Below, piece after piece: positions 44,399 through 54,480 of a stretch of DNA of 64,000 nt. The notes under the pieces were generated by a model that was not told the DNA's origin, did no database searches, and saw nothing but the letters and a program-made list of their open reading frames with translations. The DNA comes from Termitomyces sp. T153. Taxonomy: Eukaryota; Basidiomycota; Agaricomycetes; Agaricales; Lyophyllaceae. The DNA is taken from positions 248,001 to 312,000 of the forward strand of contig JACKQL020000044.1 of assembly GCA_018296165.2 (NCBI GenBank), read 5' to 3'. The position numbers were made by a program, and so were the translations under genes. Positions within the stretch are counted from its first letter, which is position 1, and every line of letters starts with the position of its first letter.

Positions 44399-44403
44399 CA
44401 GGG
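44399..44403 (+). repeat. Target site duplication, left copy (CAGGG)
   Basis: CAGGG immediately precedes the B LTR start and is repeated exactly at 45480-45484. Five bases is the usual duplication for Ty3/gypsy integrase. Confidence 0.9.
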
Positions 44404-45479
44404 TGTCACGACCCATTCCCCAAAACCCCGCACATCGCCCATCAAAACCCCAAACCCCCAAAAGGACCCCCAACGCTCCGCCGAACTTCCGCCCATGCCC
44501 CGCGCCTACTTCGGCTAACTCTGATGCCTCCCCGGCTAACTCCAACGGCCCCCTGGCCAACGTCGGTGCCTGCCCCGCAGCCACTGACACTTACCCTGGG
44601 CTTCCCGAACCCTGAGAACCACCCCCGCTATTCCCAATCTTCGCCACCCATCATTAACTCAACACCCTGCTTCCTCCGACCTATTCCGGAGTATCATGAC
44701 AACCTTGGGGCAACCCGCATTCTCCAATGATCCCATCAACATATCAACACGGCACGATCTTCGATCACAACTGACAACTGCCCACTCCATCAAGCCCCGC
44801 CAAGCCCCGCTGCCACAGCCAACGTACCCCGGAGTCCTCCGGTAGTCAGTATATAAGTCATTGAGTAGCTCTTCGTACTCTAGTCTTGATATTGCTTAAC
44901 GTTACCTATGTCTCCCGGTCTTATCTCAGTCTCCCGGTCTTGTCTTGTCTCCATTTTGTTATTGTTCTCGTTATCGTTCCGTATCTCCACTTGAATCTAC
45001 TCCTGTTCCATATTGTCTCGTCCGATGCTGTCTCGGTGACTCCGTCAGACCATTGTGCCCGAGTCTTCATCAACCCTAACGACCTCACGAACTCCGCAAT
45101 TACAATTACGAACCCTGACACTCCTTTACCAGGTCCGAACCTCACTCTTCGCTCGGTCCCGGACTCCATCAGCTCCAAATGATCTCCCATCAAACCCTGG
45201 CTCTGTCCCCATTGATCACACAGCCACCTACTCCCTTGCTTCCGCAAATCTCCCGTATGGCCTTCTGCCTGAACCCCACCAAGACCGTCTCGTTTCCCCA
45301 CGATACAAATTCTCCGGACCTTCCCGGATCTGTCTGAATCACATCTCCCCAGCTACCCGCGCAAGCCACCAGGGCCCGGAATATCTTCGAGTGTTCGGTT
45401 ACCAATGCAGGGGAATCACGCCCGCCTAGTAAGGACTCGCCCAGTGCAGCTGAGCCCCCGAGGTCAGCGGGCCCTGACA
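44404..45479 (+). repeat. Solo family B LTR, recent (1076 bp)
   Basis: It starts TGTCACGACCC and ends GCCCTGACA, with the terminal inverted repeat TGTCA/TGACA, and is bounded by a perfect CAGGG duplication. No internal region is present, so it is a solo LTR left by LTR-LTR recombination. It retains many CpGs, unlike its flanks and unlike the other four B LTRs (1666-2628, 14646-15109, 39323-40488, 40494-41559), where the same positions are TpG or CpA. It is therefore the youngest B insertion here, or an unmethylated one. Confidence 0.93.
44850..44857 (+). promoter_or_regulatory. TATA-like box in the B LTR
   Basis: TATATAAG lies about 445 bases inside the LTR and is followed some 30-45 bases later by CGTACTCTAGTCTTGATATT, a plausible transcription start region. 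The older copy at 1666-2628 keeps the same TATATAAG near 1926, while much around it has changed. Confidence 0.5.
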
Positions 45480-45484
45480 CAGGG
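45480..45484 (+). repeat. Target site duplication, right copy (CAGGG)
   Basis: Exact repeat of 44399-44403. Joining the two flanks across the LTR restores the reading LNLPKS-RAKKLCPKWVG-type integrase sequence, which independently confirms the insertion point. Confidence 0.9.
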
Positions 45485-45660
45485 CAAAGAAGCTCTGCCC
45501 CAAGTGAGTTGGGCCATACAAGATCCTGGAAGTCTCCATGAGAGCCTTGGATTTGCCAGTGGCCCTTCACGAATGAAGGATACATCCTCAGTCCCATGTT
45601 CCATTGCTGCACCTGTATAATGCTGGCAACAATGCTTTATTTCCCAATTGTGTGACTACC
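45485..45660 (+). pseudogene. Gypsy D integrase C-terminal part, right of the LTR
   Basis: The frame continues KKLCPK, then (one frame change) WAIQDPGSLHESLGFASGPS, with the alternative reading ALDLPVALHE and IHPQSHVPLLHLYNAGNNAL to about 45640. This is the LPKGRARKLxPKWVGPYKI and HPxFHVSLLRPY region of gypsy integrases, in degraded form. A chromodomain does not follow, so it is truncated at about 45650. Confidence 0.75.
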
Positions 45661-46320
45661 TTGAGGCTCTACTATCTGGATGTGCAGGGCATTTGGTGCC
45701 CTGTGCAGCTAGCTAGAAGACACAAGCCAAAAATGACTGAGTACAGAAGTTGAGGGGCCTCTGACACTGCTGGGGCCAGGAAATGTTTATAATGGAAAAA
45801 ATGGAAAATGACTTTTTCCAAAACTAAAAGCTGACAAAGAAATGGCATAACATGTTTCTTTATCCCTTTTTCCAAAGGAATGAACTTCTGGCACCTGCAG
45901 TGTTTTTTTCTGATTTTTCTCAAGAAAACACAATTGAGTACCAGCAGTGTGAGCCAGCAGCCATCAGTGATTATGTCAGCCAATCTTTTGGCTGGCCAGA
46001 CATTTGACCATTCTTTGTCCTCTACTCTGAGTTGGTGCATAGACACCAACACTAGGAAAGAGACCCCTGACTTAATGAGTGAGAAAAAGAAATGGCCTGG
46101 AGAGGTGGATACACATTTGCCTGCATATTCATTGAGCTCTGGACAAAGAAGGGGAGAAGAACTAGAGGAGATAGCACTCCCAGTGAGAATGCTGTGCAGG
46201 CTGAACATCCAGCCTGCCCACATCAACAACCTCAACAAAATGGAGGTCATTTGTCACCTTCTTGCCAGCTGCATTCCCCCAATGTGGGTAAACTATGCAT
46301 ATACCTAAAGTATATGCTTT
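45661..46320. other. Unrecognised sequence with long overlapping ORFs on both strands
   Basis: Plus 45880-46308 (142 codons) and minus 46250-45672 (192 codons) overlap almost completely. The minus frame is rich in hydrophobic residues (LLVLEKVIFHFF, LYSVIFGLCLLA), the plus frame in Ser/Glu. Neither has a motif I recognise, and low CpG argues for repeat DNA. One may be a transposon protein remnant. Confidence 0.3.
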
Positions 46321-46927
46321 TGAATCACCATTGGTCAGGGAGTATGCTGCACACTGACCTGTTCACATGGGTTGACAATAAATGCCATTGTTGACTCAGG
46401 CTCTTTGGCAAACCTCCCACTTTAAATGTCTATGCTGGGTGGTACAAATCTACTGCCAATAACTAGGAGTGCTTCTGAGTGTTCCTACAACTCCAGGAGA
46501 GCCATGGTCAGTTCCACTTACATGCTGCAAAATGGATGTGCTATGAGGAATCAGCCATCTTCACCCATCTCTTGCATCAACTAGCAGAGGTAGTAAATGT
46601 TGATGACATCTGTTGCCACCTAGCTACTATGCAGTGCAAGTAAAGTATCAATGGACTATAGAAAATGAAGGCATGAGTCAAGCTTAGTCCCAGATAAACC
46701 TAGCTAGAGTGTATATGGAGTTGCTGGCATAACAGGAGCTGCCAGAGTGGAATTGGATAGATGCTAGGTGATAGCAAAAGCATTGGTGACAAAGACAAGG
46801 ATGAACTGAAACTAGCCATAGGTGCTAGCACCAAATGTAGAATTGATGAAATAGTACCCTAAGGTAGTACTAGCAAGACAAGACAATGAGGATGCTAAGG
46901 CAAAAGAAGAGGCTCTAAAGTTATATG
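46321..46927. other. Decayed repeat DNA with a weak protease-like trace
   Basis: Around 46372-46410 the plus frame reads INAIVDSGS-LAN, which has the D-S-G box of a retroviral-type protease. The flanks are too degraded to confirm it. The rest shows no motif. Confidence 0.3.
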
Positions 46928-47310
46928 ACTTGGATCTGAAGTTTGAGGCTAATAACAAGATACAATTCTTCAATAGCTGTATAGAAAACATGACAGTATT
47001 ATGGTAAGTAAAGTCATAAAACTAAAAGGAGGCAGAAATGGTCAACTGGTCACTAGCAACTGGGCCAGTCAGGAAGAATGGCATGTGAAAGTAAGTAACC
47101 CAAAATATTGCTAAAGAAAGACTTAGATCTGAAGTCTGAGGCTAATAACAAGGTACAATTCTTCAATGGTTGTATCAAAAAATGACAGTATTTAAAGTAA
47201 AATAATGAAACTAAAAGGAGGCAGCAATGGTGAACTGGTTGCTAGTGGCCTAGCCCAGTCAGGAACAATGGCATGTGAAAGTAAGTAACCCAAAATATAG
47301 CTAAAGTCAA
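46928..47310 (+). repeat. Imperfect tandem duplication, period 193 bp
   Basis: Unit 1 starts about 46928 (CTTGGATCTGAAG at 46929) and unit 2 about 47121 (CTTAGATCTGAAG at 47122). Shared landmarks include GAGGCTAATAACAAG, AACTAAAAGGAGGCAG and AATGGCATGTGAAAGTAAGT. Units differ by scattered substitutions and small indels, so this duplication is older than the one at 42057. No coding function is evident. Confidence 0.85.
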
Positions 47311-48031
47311 CACCTGAAATGACAGTCAATATGCTGGTCACTAGAATGTTATGTAGTAAGTGATAAAACTAAATGAAGTAACAAGAAAAACCATGCCAAT
47401 AATACTAAGAAAAGAAATATGATTGGCAACTTTGCTATCAAGTCACTGGAGGGTGCTAGTCATTATAAAGGAAAAGTTGTCTGATGGGCTGAGAGTCTAG
47501 ACCACATATGACCAAGTCATGTAACTGTTGTGTTGCATGGAAACTAGGAAATCTGTAAGTTGCAGTGATTAGCAAGAATAGGGTCTGATCTACACCTCAC
47601 TTGCTGCAGCAAAGAAGCCTTCTACAGGCTCACCCCAAACAGCTGCAGCTCCTGCCAAGGCTGGCCCTTCATCTTTGCCAGCAGAGATTCCCTCCAGCCC
47701 ATCTGCACTGATGGTTGCACCCTCACAGGTTGGAACTGTGTCAGAGTCCATGGACTTGGACTCTCATGAGGATACTTCTGCCCCCACTACTGCTAGCTCA
47801 GAGGTGACCAATCCAGTTGCCTCTAGCTCTTCAAGTATGGCTGTAGCAACTAACATTGCTACTCAGCTGCCTCATCATTACAGGATCAAGCTGATAGCCA
47901 GGCTTGCCTAACCAAGTGCCAGTGCTAGTGCAAGTCAGCTATTCCATAACTAATGAAAAGAACAAGCCAATCAGTTCTTGACAACCTTCAATCCATTACA
48001 ATACAAACTGCCCATGCCCCACAACCCCTAC
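47311..48031. other. Repeat-like DNA with a Ser/Thr-rich ORF
   Basis: 47311-47600 is TGCTAG-containing sequence like 16460-17560. At 47675-47911 a plus open frame of 78 codons encodes a Ser/Ala/Thr-rich peptide (MDLDSHEDTSAPTTASSEVT). It resembles a low-complexity protein terminus and is not recognised. It ends just before the family A LTR. Confidence 0.3.
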
Positions 48032-48399
48032 TATCAGAGGACTTCCATTTTCAACCTCCATAGCTTGTTCCAGCACTTCTGCAGCTTGTTCAACATCTGT
48101 GGGGCTCATTCCAGACCCCTAGAGATCTCCAAAGGCTCACAGAACTTTCTGTATTACCTCACCAATCATCTTCCTAGAGTTAGGGCTAGCTCTGGCCTTC
48201 TGTACAGCTGTTTCCATGCCTCCACCACCTGCTGATGTGCCGCACTAAGCAGGAGGGATCCTTAGACTTGTTCTCTTCAGATTCCCCTCTGCTAGGTGAT
48301 TAGTTACTGCTTGTATTGTCATCTACTTGCTAATATACTTTGGATTCCCCTCTGCTAGCTGCATGACTCAGATCTGCTGCCCCAGAGGTTGCCCTTTCT
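48032..48399 (+). repeat. 5' LTR of a family A gypsy element
   Basis: It begins TATCAGAGGACTTCC (TGTCAGGGGACTTCC in the 3' LTR) and ends at GGTTGCCCTTTCT/GCAG. It aligns end to end with 53541-53909 and shows many C/T and G/A differences from it. The CTGCTAGGTGATTAGTTACT and CTTTGGATTCCCCTCTGCTA landmarks are shared with all other A LTRs. Confidence 0.88.
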
Positions 48400-49740
48400 G
48401 CAGAACAAGTCTTCTCAAATTGGTCTGGAAGCCCCTCATAGCCACAAGGAAAATCCAAGCCTCTATCTGTCACCCTCTCCCAGGATTAAATACCACAGAG
48501 TTCTATGTCTCTGCTTTCCAACCCAGACACTCCATGGAGGCTCTGGCCTCACAGGACAAAGCCTGGACCCACCTGCTACACCTAGAAAATCAGGTGCAAC
48601 TAACACAATCATCTCTTATCCACCACACAACTGAACTCTCCACCCTCTATCAAACCACAGATCTTATCTCCCAATTGCTCCAGGCACTGCTCAAACACCT
48701 ACTCCCTATCTCTGCACCTCCCCCAGTTGCAGAACCAACCCTGACTGCTCCTGTACCCACTTCTGCAGCTCTAATGATCCTATGACTATGGATTCCATGC
48801 CCTGCACTTTCAGACATATATGATGGTGCTTGTTCTGGTGGGGAACATTTCCCCCAGTCCTGCCTCACCTACATCCACCTCAGCAGGGATGCCTTGGACT
48901 CCAACATGCTGAAGATAGCCTGGTACTGTCATACATGAAGACCAGATGTGCCTCCACCTATATGTTGCAAGTTTTTCATTGCTATAGAGGTGTTGGAAGT
49001 TTCCCAGACTGGGCCACCTTTAAGAAGGACTTCTGGGTGGATTTTTCCCACTTGACCCCACCAAAACTGCTGCCTTGACACTACATGACAAGAAGCAATA
49101 TGAGCAAGGAAAGCAAATGCTGAATGAGTACATTGACTCCTTCTGGGTGCTGGTTGAGCAAGCCACCTATCCCAATGGTCTTCAACTATGCCTCACATTC
49201 CAGAATGGCCTGCACCCCACATTAGTAGAGTGCATCAACAACCTTCTAGAGGGCTGCCCAGACAATGACAGGATTGCGTTATGATATGAGGTAGCCCAGG
49301 ATCAGTGGCAGCCCATGGAGATTTGATGGGAGCTCTGCTGCATGCACTTCATGCAGCATCCCATGCTAGTCACGGCCTCTAGTATTCCACACCAGCTTGC
49401 CCAACACCTGCCCCTACTCTGGCCATCCCCATGCTATGCCCCTTGCTGCCAGGCATTCCTGTGGATGTGGACACAGCCTGACAGCTCCATGCTATGCTGC
49501 TACTGTGCAGGAGATGCTAGAAGCCTGGGCACTTTGCATGACATTGCCCTTTGAGTCTAGAAGTATGCTACTTCTCTATAGCAGAGCAGGAGGGACTCCT
49601 TCTGCAACTGTTCACTGCAAAGGATGTTGCCAGAGCTCTATTGCCAGATAAGTTGATGCTGGAGTTGGCTCCAGAGGAGATTAGCACTTGTGCATTACTT
49701 CCAGAACTGGAGGAGGATTTTTAGTCAAGCAATGGATGAG
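48400..49740 (+). pseudogene. Family A gypsy gag
   Basis: Frames 48327-48785, 48830-49078 and 49075-49284 together give HLENQVQLTQSSLIHHTTEL (a heptad-like region), HFPQSCLTYIHLSRDALDSN, YIDSFWVLVEQATYPNGLQL and LTFQNGLHPTLVECINNLLE. The knuckle region at about 49490-49550 is out of frame (CCYCAG, with H and C residues continuing in the neighbouring frame). At least four frame changes separate the pieces. Order and sequence match the gag at 12191-13575. Confidence 0.85.
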
Positions 49741-50460
49741 GTGTACACCTCCATTGCTGGGTACCAACAGGTACTCATGTCTGTCAATAGGAAAAGAAAT
49801 TGCCTTTTCCAATGCCCCTCATTCTAAGACAAAAGAACCTCAGTTTCTCCCTCCAGACATACAAACACCAACTCTGGAATCTAAGCCAAGTTCCCCAATG
49901 CCAGCTAGGACCTGCCACCTCTGCCCTGCCTGGGAGCACCAAATGCCCTGGCAGTATGTAGTGGCCTCAAGCCCCTCCACAAACTCACTGTGCCTTGATA
50001 TGAAGATTGAGACCATGGACACTCAGCAAACTCACAAAGTCACTGCTCTCCTAAACAGTGGAGCAACAGGACTATCCTTGGACTCAGAGTTTGTCAAGCA
50101 CCATGGCCTGACCATGCAGCTACTTTCCAAGCCTATTCTGGTATTCAACATTGAGAGAATGCCCAACAAAGTAGGCACCATTAGCTCCATAGTCAACCTT
50201 GTCCTCCACTACTGGAATTATGCAGAACATGCAGTCTTACTAGTCTGGACAAGCAGGACATGATCCGCAGTTTCACATGGCTCAGAGAGCACAACCCCAA
50301 AGTAGATTGGGCCAGGAGCAAGGTAATGATGAGCTGGTGTCCTTGGAGATGCTCCACCTACACTACAGAGATCAAGGAAGAACACCAGACTCAAGTTTGA
50401 GAGCATGTAGCCATCCACACATGCCATGCTGGCCCTCTTCCCTTCACTGACCTAGACCTC
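49741..50460 (+). pseudogene. Family A gypsy protease
   Basis: The open stretch 49688-50263 carries the linker and the protease: KVTALLNSGATGLSLDSEFV, KHHGLTMQLLSKPILVFNIE, MPNKVGTISSIVNLVLHYWN. The catalytic D-S-G is N-S-G (AAC for GAC at about 50054-50056), so the enzyme would be inactive. The related copy at 13887 keeps D-S-G. The tail at 50264-50460 continues after a stop with the HGSESTTPK-type linker. Confidence 0.88.
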
Positions 50461-51620
50461 ATGGATCCCCTGTCCCTGGTGTTTCTCCATAGAGAGGCCC
50501 TCTACAAGAATAACCAGAGTAGTAGCAAAGCCCTAAAGAAGAAACACAGAGAGGAATCTGGAAGCATACATGACCCAGAGCTCCTGGACAAAGCAGTAGA
50601 AGTTGGGGACTAGATTTACACCACCACCTTATATTTGCTGCCTCCCATAGTGGAGATCTGGGCTAGCCAGACCACATCCCAGCAGCTGGCTCAGGCATTT
50701 GCCATTAATCCCATGCCTTGGGCATTCTGGGATATCATGCCTCCATACCTCCATGCATTTGAGGATGTGTTTTCTAAAGCCTTATTTGACTCACTCCCAG
50801 AGCACAAACAGTGGAACCATGCTATTAAATTAATGCCAGACTCTAAGCCCTCCAGCTGTAAGGTCTACCCACTAGTGCCCAAAGAGCAGGACAAACTCAA
50901 CACCTTCCTACAAGAGGACCTGGACTCTGGTTGTATCTGCCCCTCCAAATCCCTAATAGCCTCTCCAGTCTTCTTCATTGAAAGAAGGATGGCTTGCTCC
51001 AACTAGCTCAGAACTACTGAGTTCTCAACACTATGACCATGAAGAACTGCTGCCCCCTCCACCTCATCTCCAAGCTCATCAACAACCTCCTCAGTATGCA
51101 GTACTTCACTAAACTGAACATCTAGTGGGGCTACAACAATGTGTGCATCTAGGAGGGAGGTGAGTGAAAGGCTGCCTTCCAGACCAACCAGGGGATTGTT
51201 CAAACCCCTTGTTATGTTCTTTGGACTCACCAATACCTTGGCCACCTTAGACAATGATGAACAACATCTTTGAGACCTCATTGCTAAAGGCATAGTGTGT
51301 ATATACCTTGATGACATCCTCATCTATACCAAAATGCTGGAGGAGCACCACTGCATCATGTGCCTTGTCTTGGAACACCTCTGCCAACACTAGCTCTACC
51401 TCAAACCAGAGAAGTGTGAGTTCAAGCAGACCTGGATTGAATGTCTTGGCCTGGTCATCTTGCATGGAGCTATGGAGATGGACCCAGTGAAGGTAGCAGG
51501 TGTCACAGAGTGGCTGAAGCCCAAGAAGGAGGTGCAGGCTTTTCTAGGCTTTGAAAACTTCTACCTGAGGTTCATCCAGAACTTCTCACATCATGCCTGC
51601 CTGCTATTTGACCTCACCAG
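50461..51620 (+). pseudogene. Family A gypsy reverse transcriptase
   Basis: The linker VEIWASQTTSQQLAQAFAIN and the RT entry PYLHAFEDVFSKALFDSLPE lie at 50650-50815. RT proper: HAIKLMPDSKPSSCKVYPLV, TFLQEDLDSGCICPSKSLIA and SPVFFIERR, then after a frame change at about 50990 the palm. The catalytic box CIYLDDILIYTKMLEEHH is intact at about 51298-51351, with Asp-Asp encoded GAT GAC. EMDPVKVAGVTEW and KEVQAFLGFENFYLRFIQNF (51475-51585) close the domain. Internal stops near 51003 and 51393 inactivate it. Confidence 0.9.
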
Positions 51621-52290
51621 GAAGGATGTTGCATGGAGCTGGGGGCCTCCAGAGCAGATGGCTTTCAATGTTCTCAAGCATGCAGGTACCTCTGGACCTG
51701 TCCTCCTCTTTCCAGACAATGACTCTCCCTTCTACATAGAAGCTGACAGCTCCGACTTTGCTACTAGGGCAGTTCTTTTGCAGCAATCCTCAGAAGATGG
51801 GAAGTGGCATCTGGTGGCCTTCCACTCCAAGAGCCTGAATTCAGTAGAGTGGAACTACAAGATCCATAACAAGAAAATGTTGGCCATCATCCAGTCTTGT
51901 AAGAAGTGGTGACATTTCTTGGAGGGCACATGGCATAAGTTTGAGGTCTGGAAGAACCTCAAGTATTTCCAGATAGCCAAGAAGCTCAACTGCCAACAAG
52001 CCTAGTGGTCCCTCTATCTAACCAACTTCAACTTCCCACTGCACCATAAGCCTGGCTGAAATATAGGAAAACCAGACACTATGTTCCAGAGAGTGGACTA
52101 CAATTCCAAAAAGAGGACAACAGCAACATTGTGCTCCTCTGGCCTGAACTGTTTGCAATCTGAGCCATAGAAGGGCTAGCCATTGAGGGAACAGAGATAG
52201 AAATCCTCCAGAACATCTGGCAGAGCAATCAGAATGGTTAGCAGAAGGAACTCATTGCTCAGGCAGCCTAGATGCTGAAATTGAGATATA
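51621..52290 (+). pseudogene. Family A gypsy RNase H
   Basis: The reading continues from RT: RKDVAWSWGPPEQMAFNVLK, PVLLFPDNDSPFYIEADSSD, FATRAVLLQQ, WHLVAFHSKSLNSVEWNYKI and HNKKMLAIIQSCKKW to a TGA at 51912. Then HFLEGTWHKFEVWKNLKYFQ and [19 protein letters not shown], with the usual D-H pair missing by deletion (VWMDHKN in the copy near 61.4 kb against VWKN here). The E-A-D catalytic position of EADSSD is present. Confidence 0.88.
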
Positions 52291-53540
52291 CCACTGGCAC
52301 CAAATGAGTCTGCATGGATGAACGGGCCCTCTGAAATGGGATCTTGACCTTCCAGGATTGTATCTATGTGCCCAATGTACTGGAGCTCTGTTGGAGAATT
52401 GTAGAGCAACACCATAACTCCCAGATTGCTGGGCACTCCAGACAATATAAAATGCTGGAGCTAGTCTTGCAGAATTATTAGTGGCCCCAGATGTCCTGGT
52501 ATATTGGGTTCTACACTAGTACATACAATCTCTGCCTCCAAACCAAGCCACAGTGCCACCTTCCCCCCATCCCTGCAGAGCAATGGAGTGTTGCCTTAGT
52601 GGACTTCATTGTTGAGCTCTCTGATGCCCACAGTTATGACACCATAGTAGTGATGGACCTGTATAGCAAGCAAGCACACTTCATTCCACCTCACACCACC
52701 TGCTCTGACATGGGCACTGTGAACCTGTACTAGAAAAATGTCTGCAAGCTTCATGGCCTCTCTGATGCCTATGTCTCTGACTGGAAACCACAGTTCATAG
52801 CAGACCTCACCAGGGAACTCTACCAACTACTTGGCATGAAGCTCCACACCTCCACTGCCTACCACCTGCAGTCTGACAGCCAGACCAAATGCATAAACCA
52901 GGAGTTGGAGCAGTACCTCCACCTCTTCTGCAATGAGCACTAGGATGATTGTGACAAACTCCTCCCCAATGCTGAGTTCCAGTACAACAACCACATTCAC
53001 ACATCCACTGAGGTCTCCCCCTTCTTCCTTGACACTGGATGGCACCCACATATAGGCTTCAAACCCCAGGCCTGACCCTTGGAGAACAAAGCAGTAAACA
53101 TGTTTGTGGACTGGATGAAGAGGTCACAGGAGGAGGCTTGAGCAGCACTGGCAAAGGCAAAGGATGATATGGCATAATACTACAACTGTGGAAGGACCCT
53201 GGGGCACAAATATCAGCCCAAAGATCAAGTCTACCTAGATGCCTCCAAGATGATGACTACCTTGGCCCTTGAAAAAGCTGTCACACCACCAGTTGGGGCC
53301 TTTCACAGTGGAACAGCAGGTAGGACCCCTAGCCTATCAACTCCAGCTCCTAACAGGGATGTGCCAGCTTCATCTGGTATTCAACATGTTCAAACTGACT
53401 CCAGACCCAAAGGATCCTATTTCAGGATAATGTCCACCACTCCCTCCACCTCCAGTGGTGGTCAACAATAGCAAGGACCAGGCTATCAGGGACTTCTTTT
53501 ACTCCATGCATTGGGGCGCTGCATGCTAGAGGGAGGGTGA
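52291..53540 (+). pseudogene. Family A gypsy integrase, chromodomain deleted
   Basis: The zinc-binding part is readable as HHNSQIAGHSR and SWYIGFYTSTYNLCLQTKPQ near 52400-52555. Core: WSVALVDFIVELSDAHSYDT (first Asp), IVVMDLYSKQAHFIPPHTTC, SDWKPQF (second Asp, about 52780) and YQLLGMKLHTSTAYHLQSDS, followed by NQELEQYLHLFCNEH. GHKYQPKDQVYLDASKM, where intact copies have an SH3-like tail, follows at 53205-53250. The protein should then enter a chromodomain, but sequence jumps at about 53467 from the Pro-Val-Val-Val-Asn-Asn codons straight to the terminal DQAIRDFFYSMHW motif. The chromodomain (about 200 bases) is missing. Confidence 0.87.
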
Positions 53541-53909
53541 TGTCAGGGGACTTCCACTCCTGACCTCCATGACCCATTCCAGAGATTCCACAGCTTGTTT
53601 GATGTCTCTGGGGCTTGTTCTAGATCCCCAAAGATCTTCAGAAAACTGCAGAGTTCTCTGTATTACTTCACTGATCATTGTCCTAGGATTAGAATTAGCT
53701 CTGACCTGCTGTACAGTAGTTCCCATGCCTCTGCTATCCACTGATGTGCCACATTAAGCAGTGGGGATTGTTAGACTTGTTCTCTTTAGATTCCCCTCTG
53801 CTAGGTGATTAGTTACTGATTGTATCATCATCTACTCTACTAATGTACTTTGGATTCCCCTCTGCTAGCTGTGTAACTCTGATCTGCTGCCCTGGAGGTC
53901 ACCCTTATA
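53541..53909 (+). repeat. 3' LTR of the family A element 48032-53909
   Basis: It starts TGTCAGGGGACTTCC after the purine stretch AGAGGGAGGGTGA and ends CACCCTTATA. With the 5' LTR it bounds a ~5.9 kb element. No 5-bp target duplication is obvious (CCTAC on the left, GTCTG on the right), because the right flank is the end of another truncated element. Confidence 0.9.
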
Positions 53910-54480
53910 GTCTGGGTGCTTCTAGGGGAACTTTGTGATGAGCCCTGGAGCATGTACATTTTTCCATGGTTCCCAGGAGATATCCTTGATTCTATAACTC
54001 TTCCACTTCACCTTGTATTGTAGCCATCACTGGAATAGATGACTATTCATAAATCTCCTCCACTTTGTACTTCTCACTGTTGTTGACCACTACTGGAGGT
54101 GGCAGGGGTGGCAGATGTCACCCTAGGATAAGGTCCTTCAGGGCTGGAGTCAATTTGACCATATTGAACACTGGATAGAGCTGGTGCATCCCCACAGAGA
54201 GCTGAACTTGATATGCTAGGGGCCCTACCTGTTGTTCCACCATAAATGGTCCTAATTGGCAGTGTGAGAGCTTTTTTGATCATTGAGTAGTTGTAATATT
54301 GGAGGCATCTAGGTAGACTCAATACTGGGCTAGTATTTGGGCACTGTGGTCCTTCCACAGTCATAGTATTGTGCTATGTCATCCTTTGCCTTTGCAAGAG
54401 CTGCTTGGACTTCCTCTTGTGACTTCTTGATCCAGTCCACAAACTCATTTACTGCTTCATTCTCCAAGGGCTGGGCCCAG
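53910..54480 (-). pseudogene. Minus-strand family A element: integrase tail and chromodomain
   Basis: Minus reading gives NEAVNEFVDWIKKSQEEVQA and ALAKAKDDIAQYYDCGR (54468-54350), the integrase tail with PIRTIYGGTTGRAPSI (54260-54215), and a chromodomain at 54090-53920: EKYKVEEIYE, LQYKVKWKSYRIKDISWEPW and KNVHAPGLITKF. It is cut immediately after this by the plus-strand LTR end at 53909, so the terminal motif and the 3' LTR of this copy are missing. Confidence 0.82.

Noticed and set aside
45672..46250. 192-codon minus ORF as a membrane protein
   Set aside because: Hydrophobic stretches are present, but an equally long plus ORF overlaps it, CpG is depleted, and no family is recognised. Kept only as unassigned sequence.
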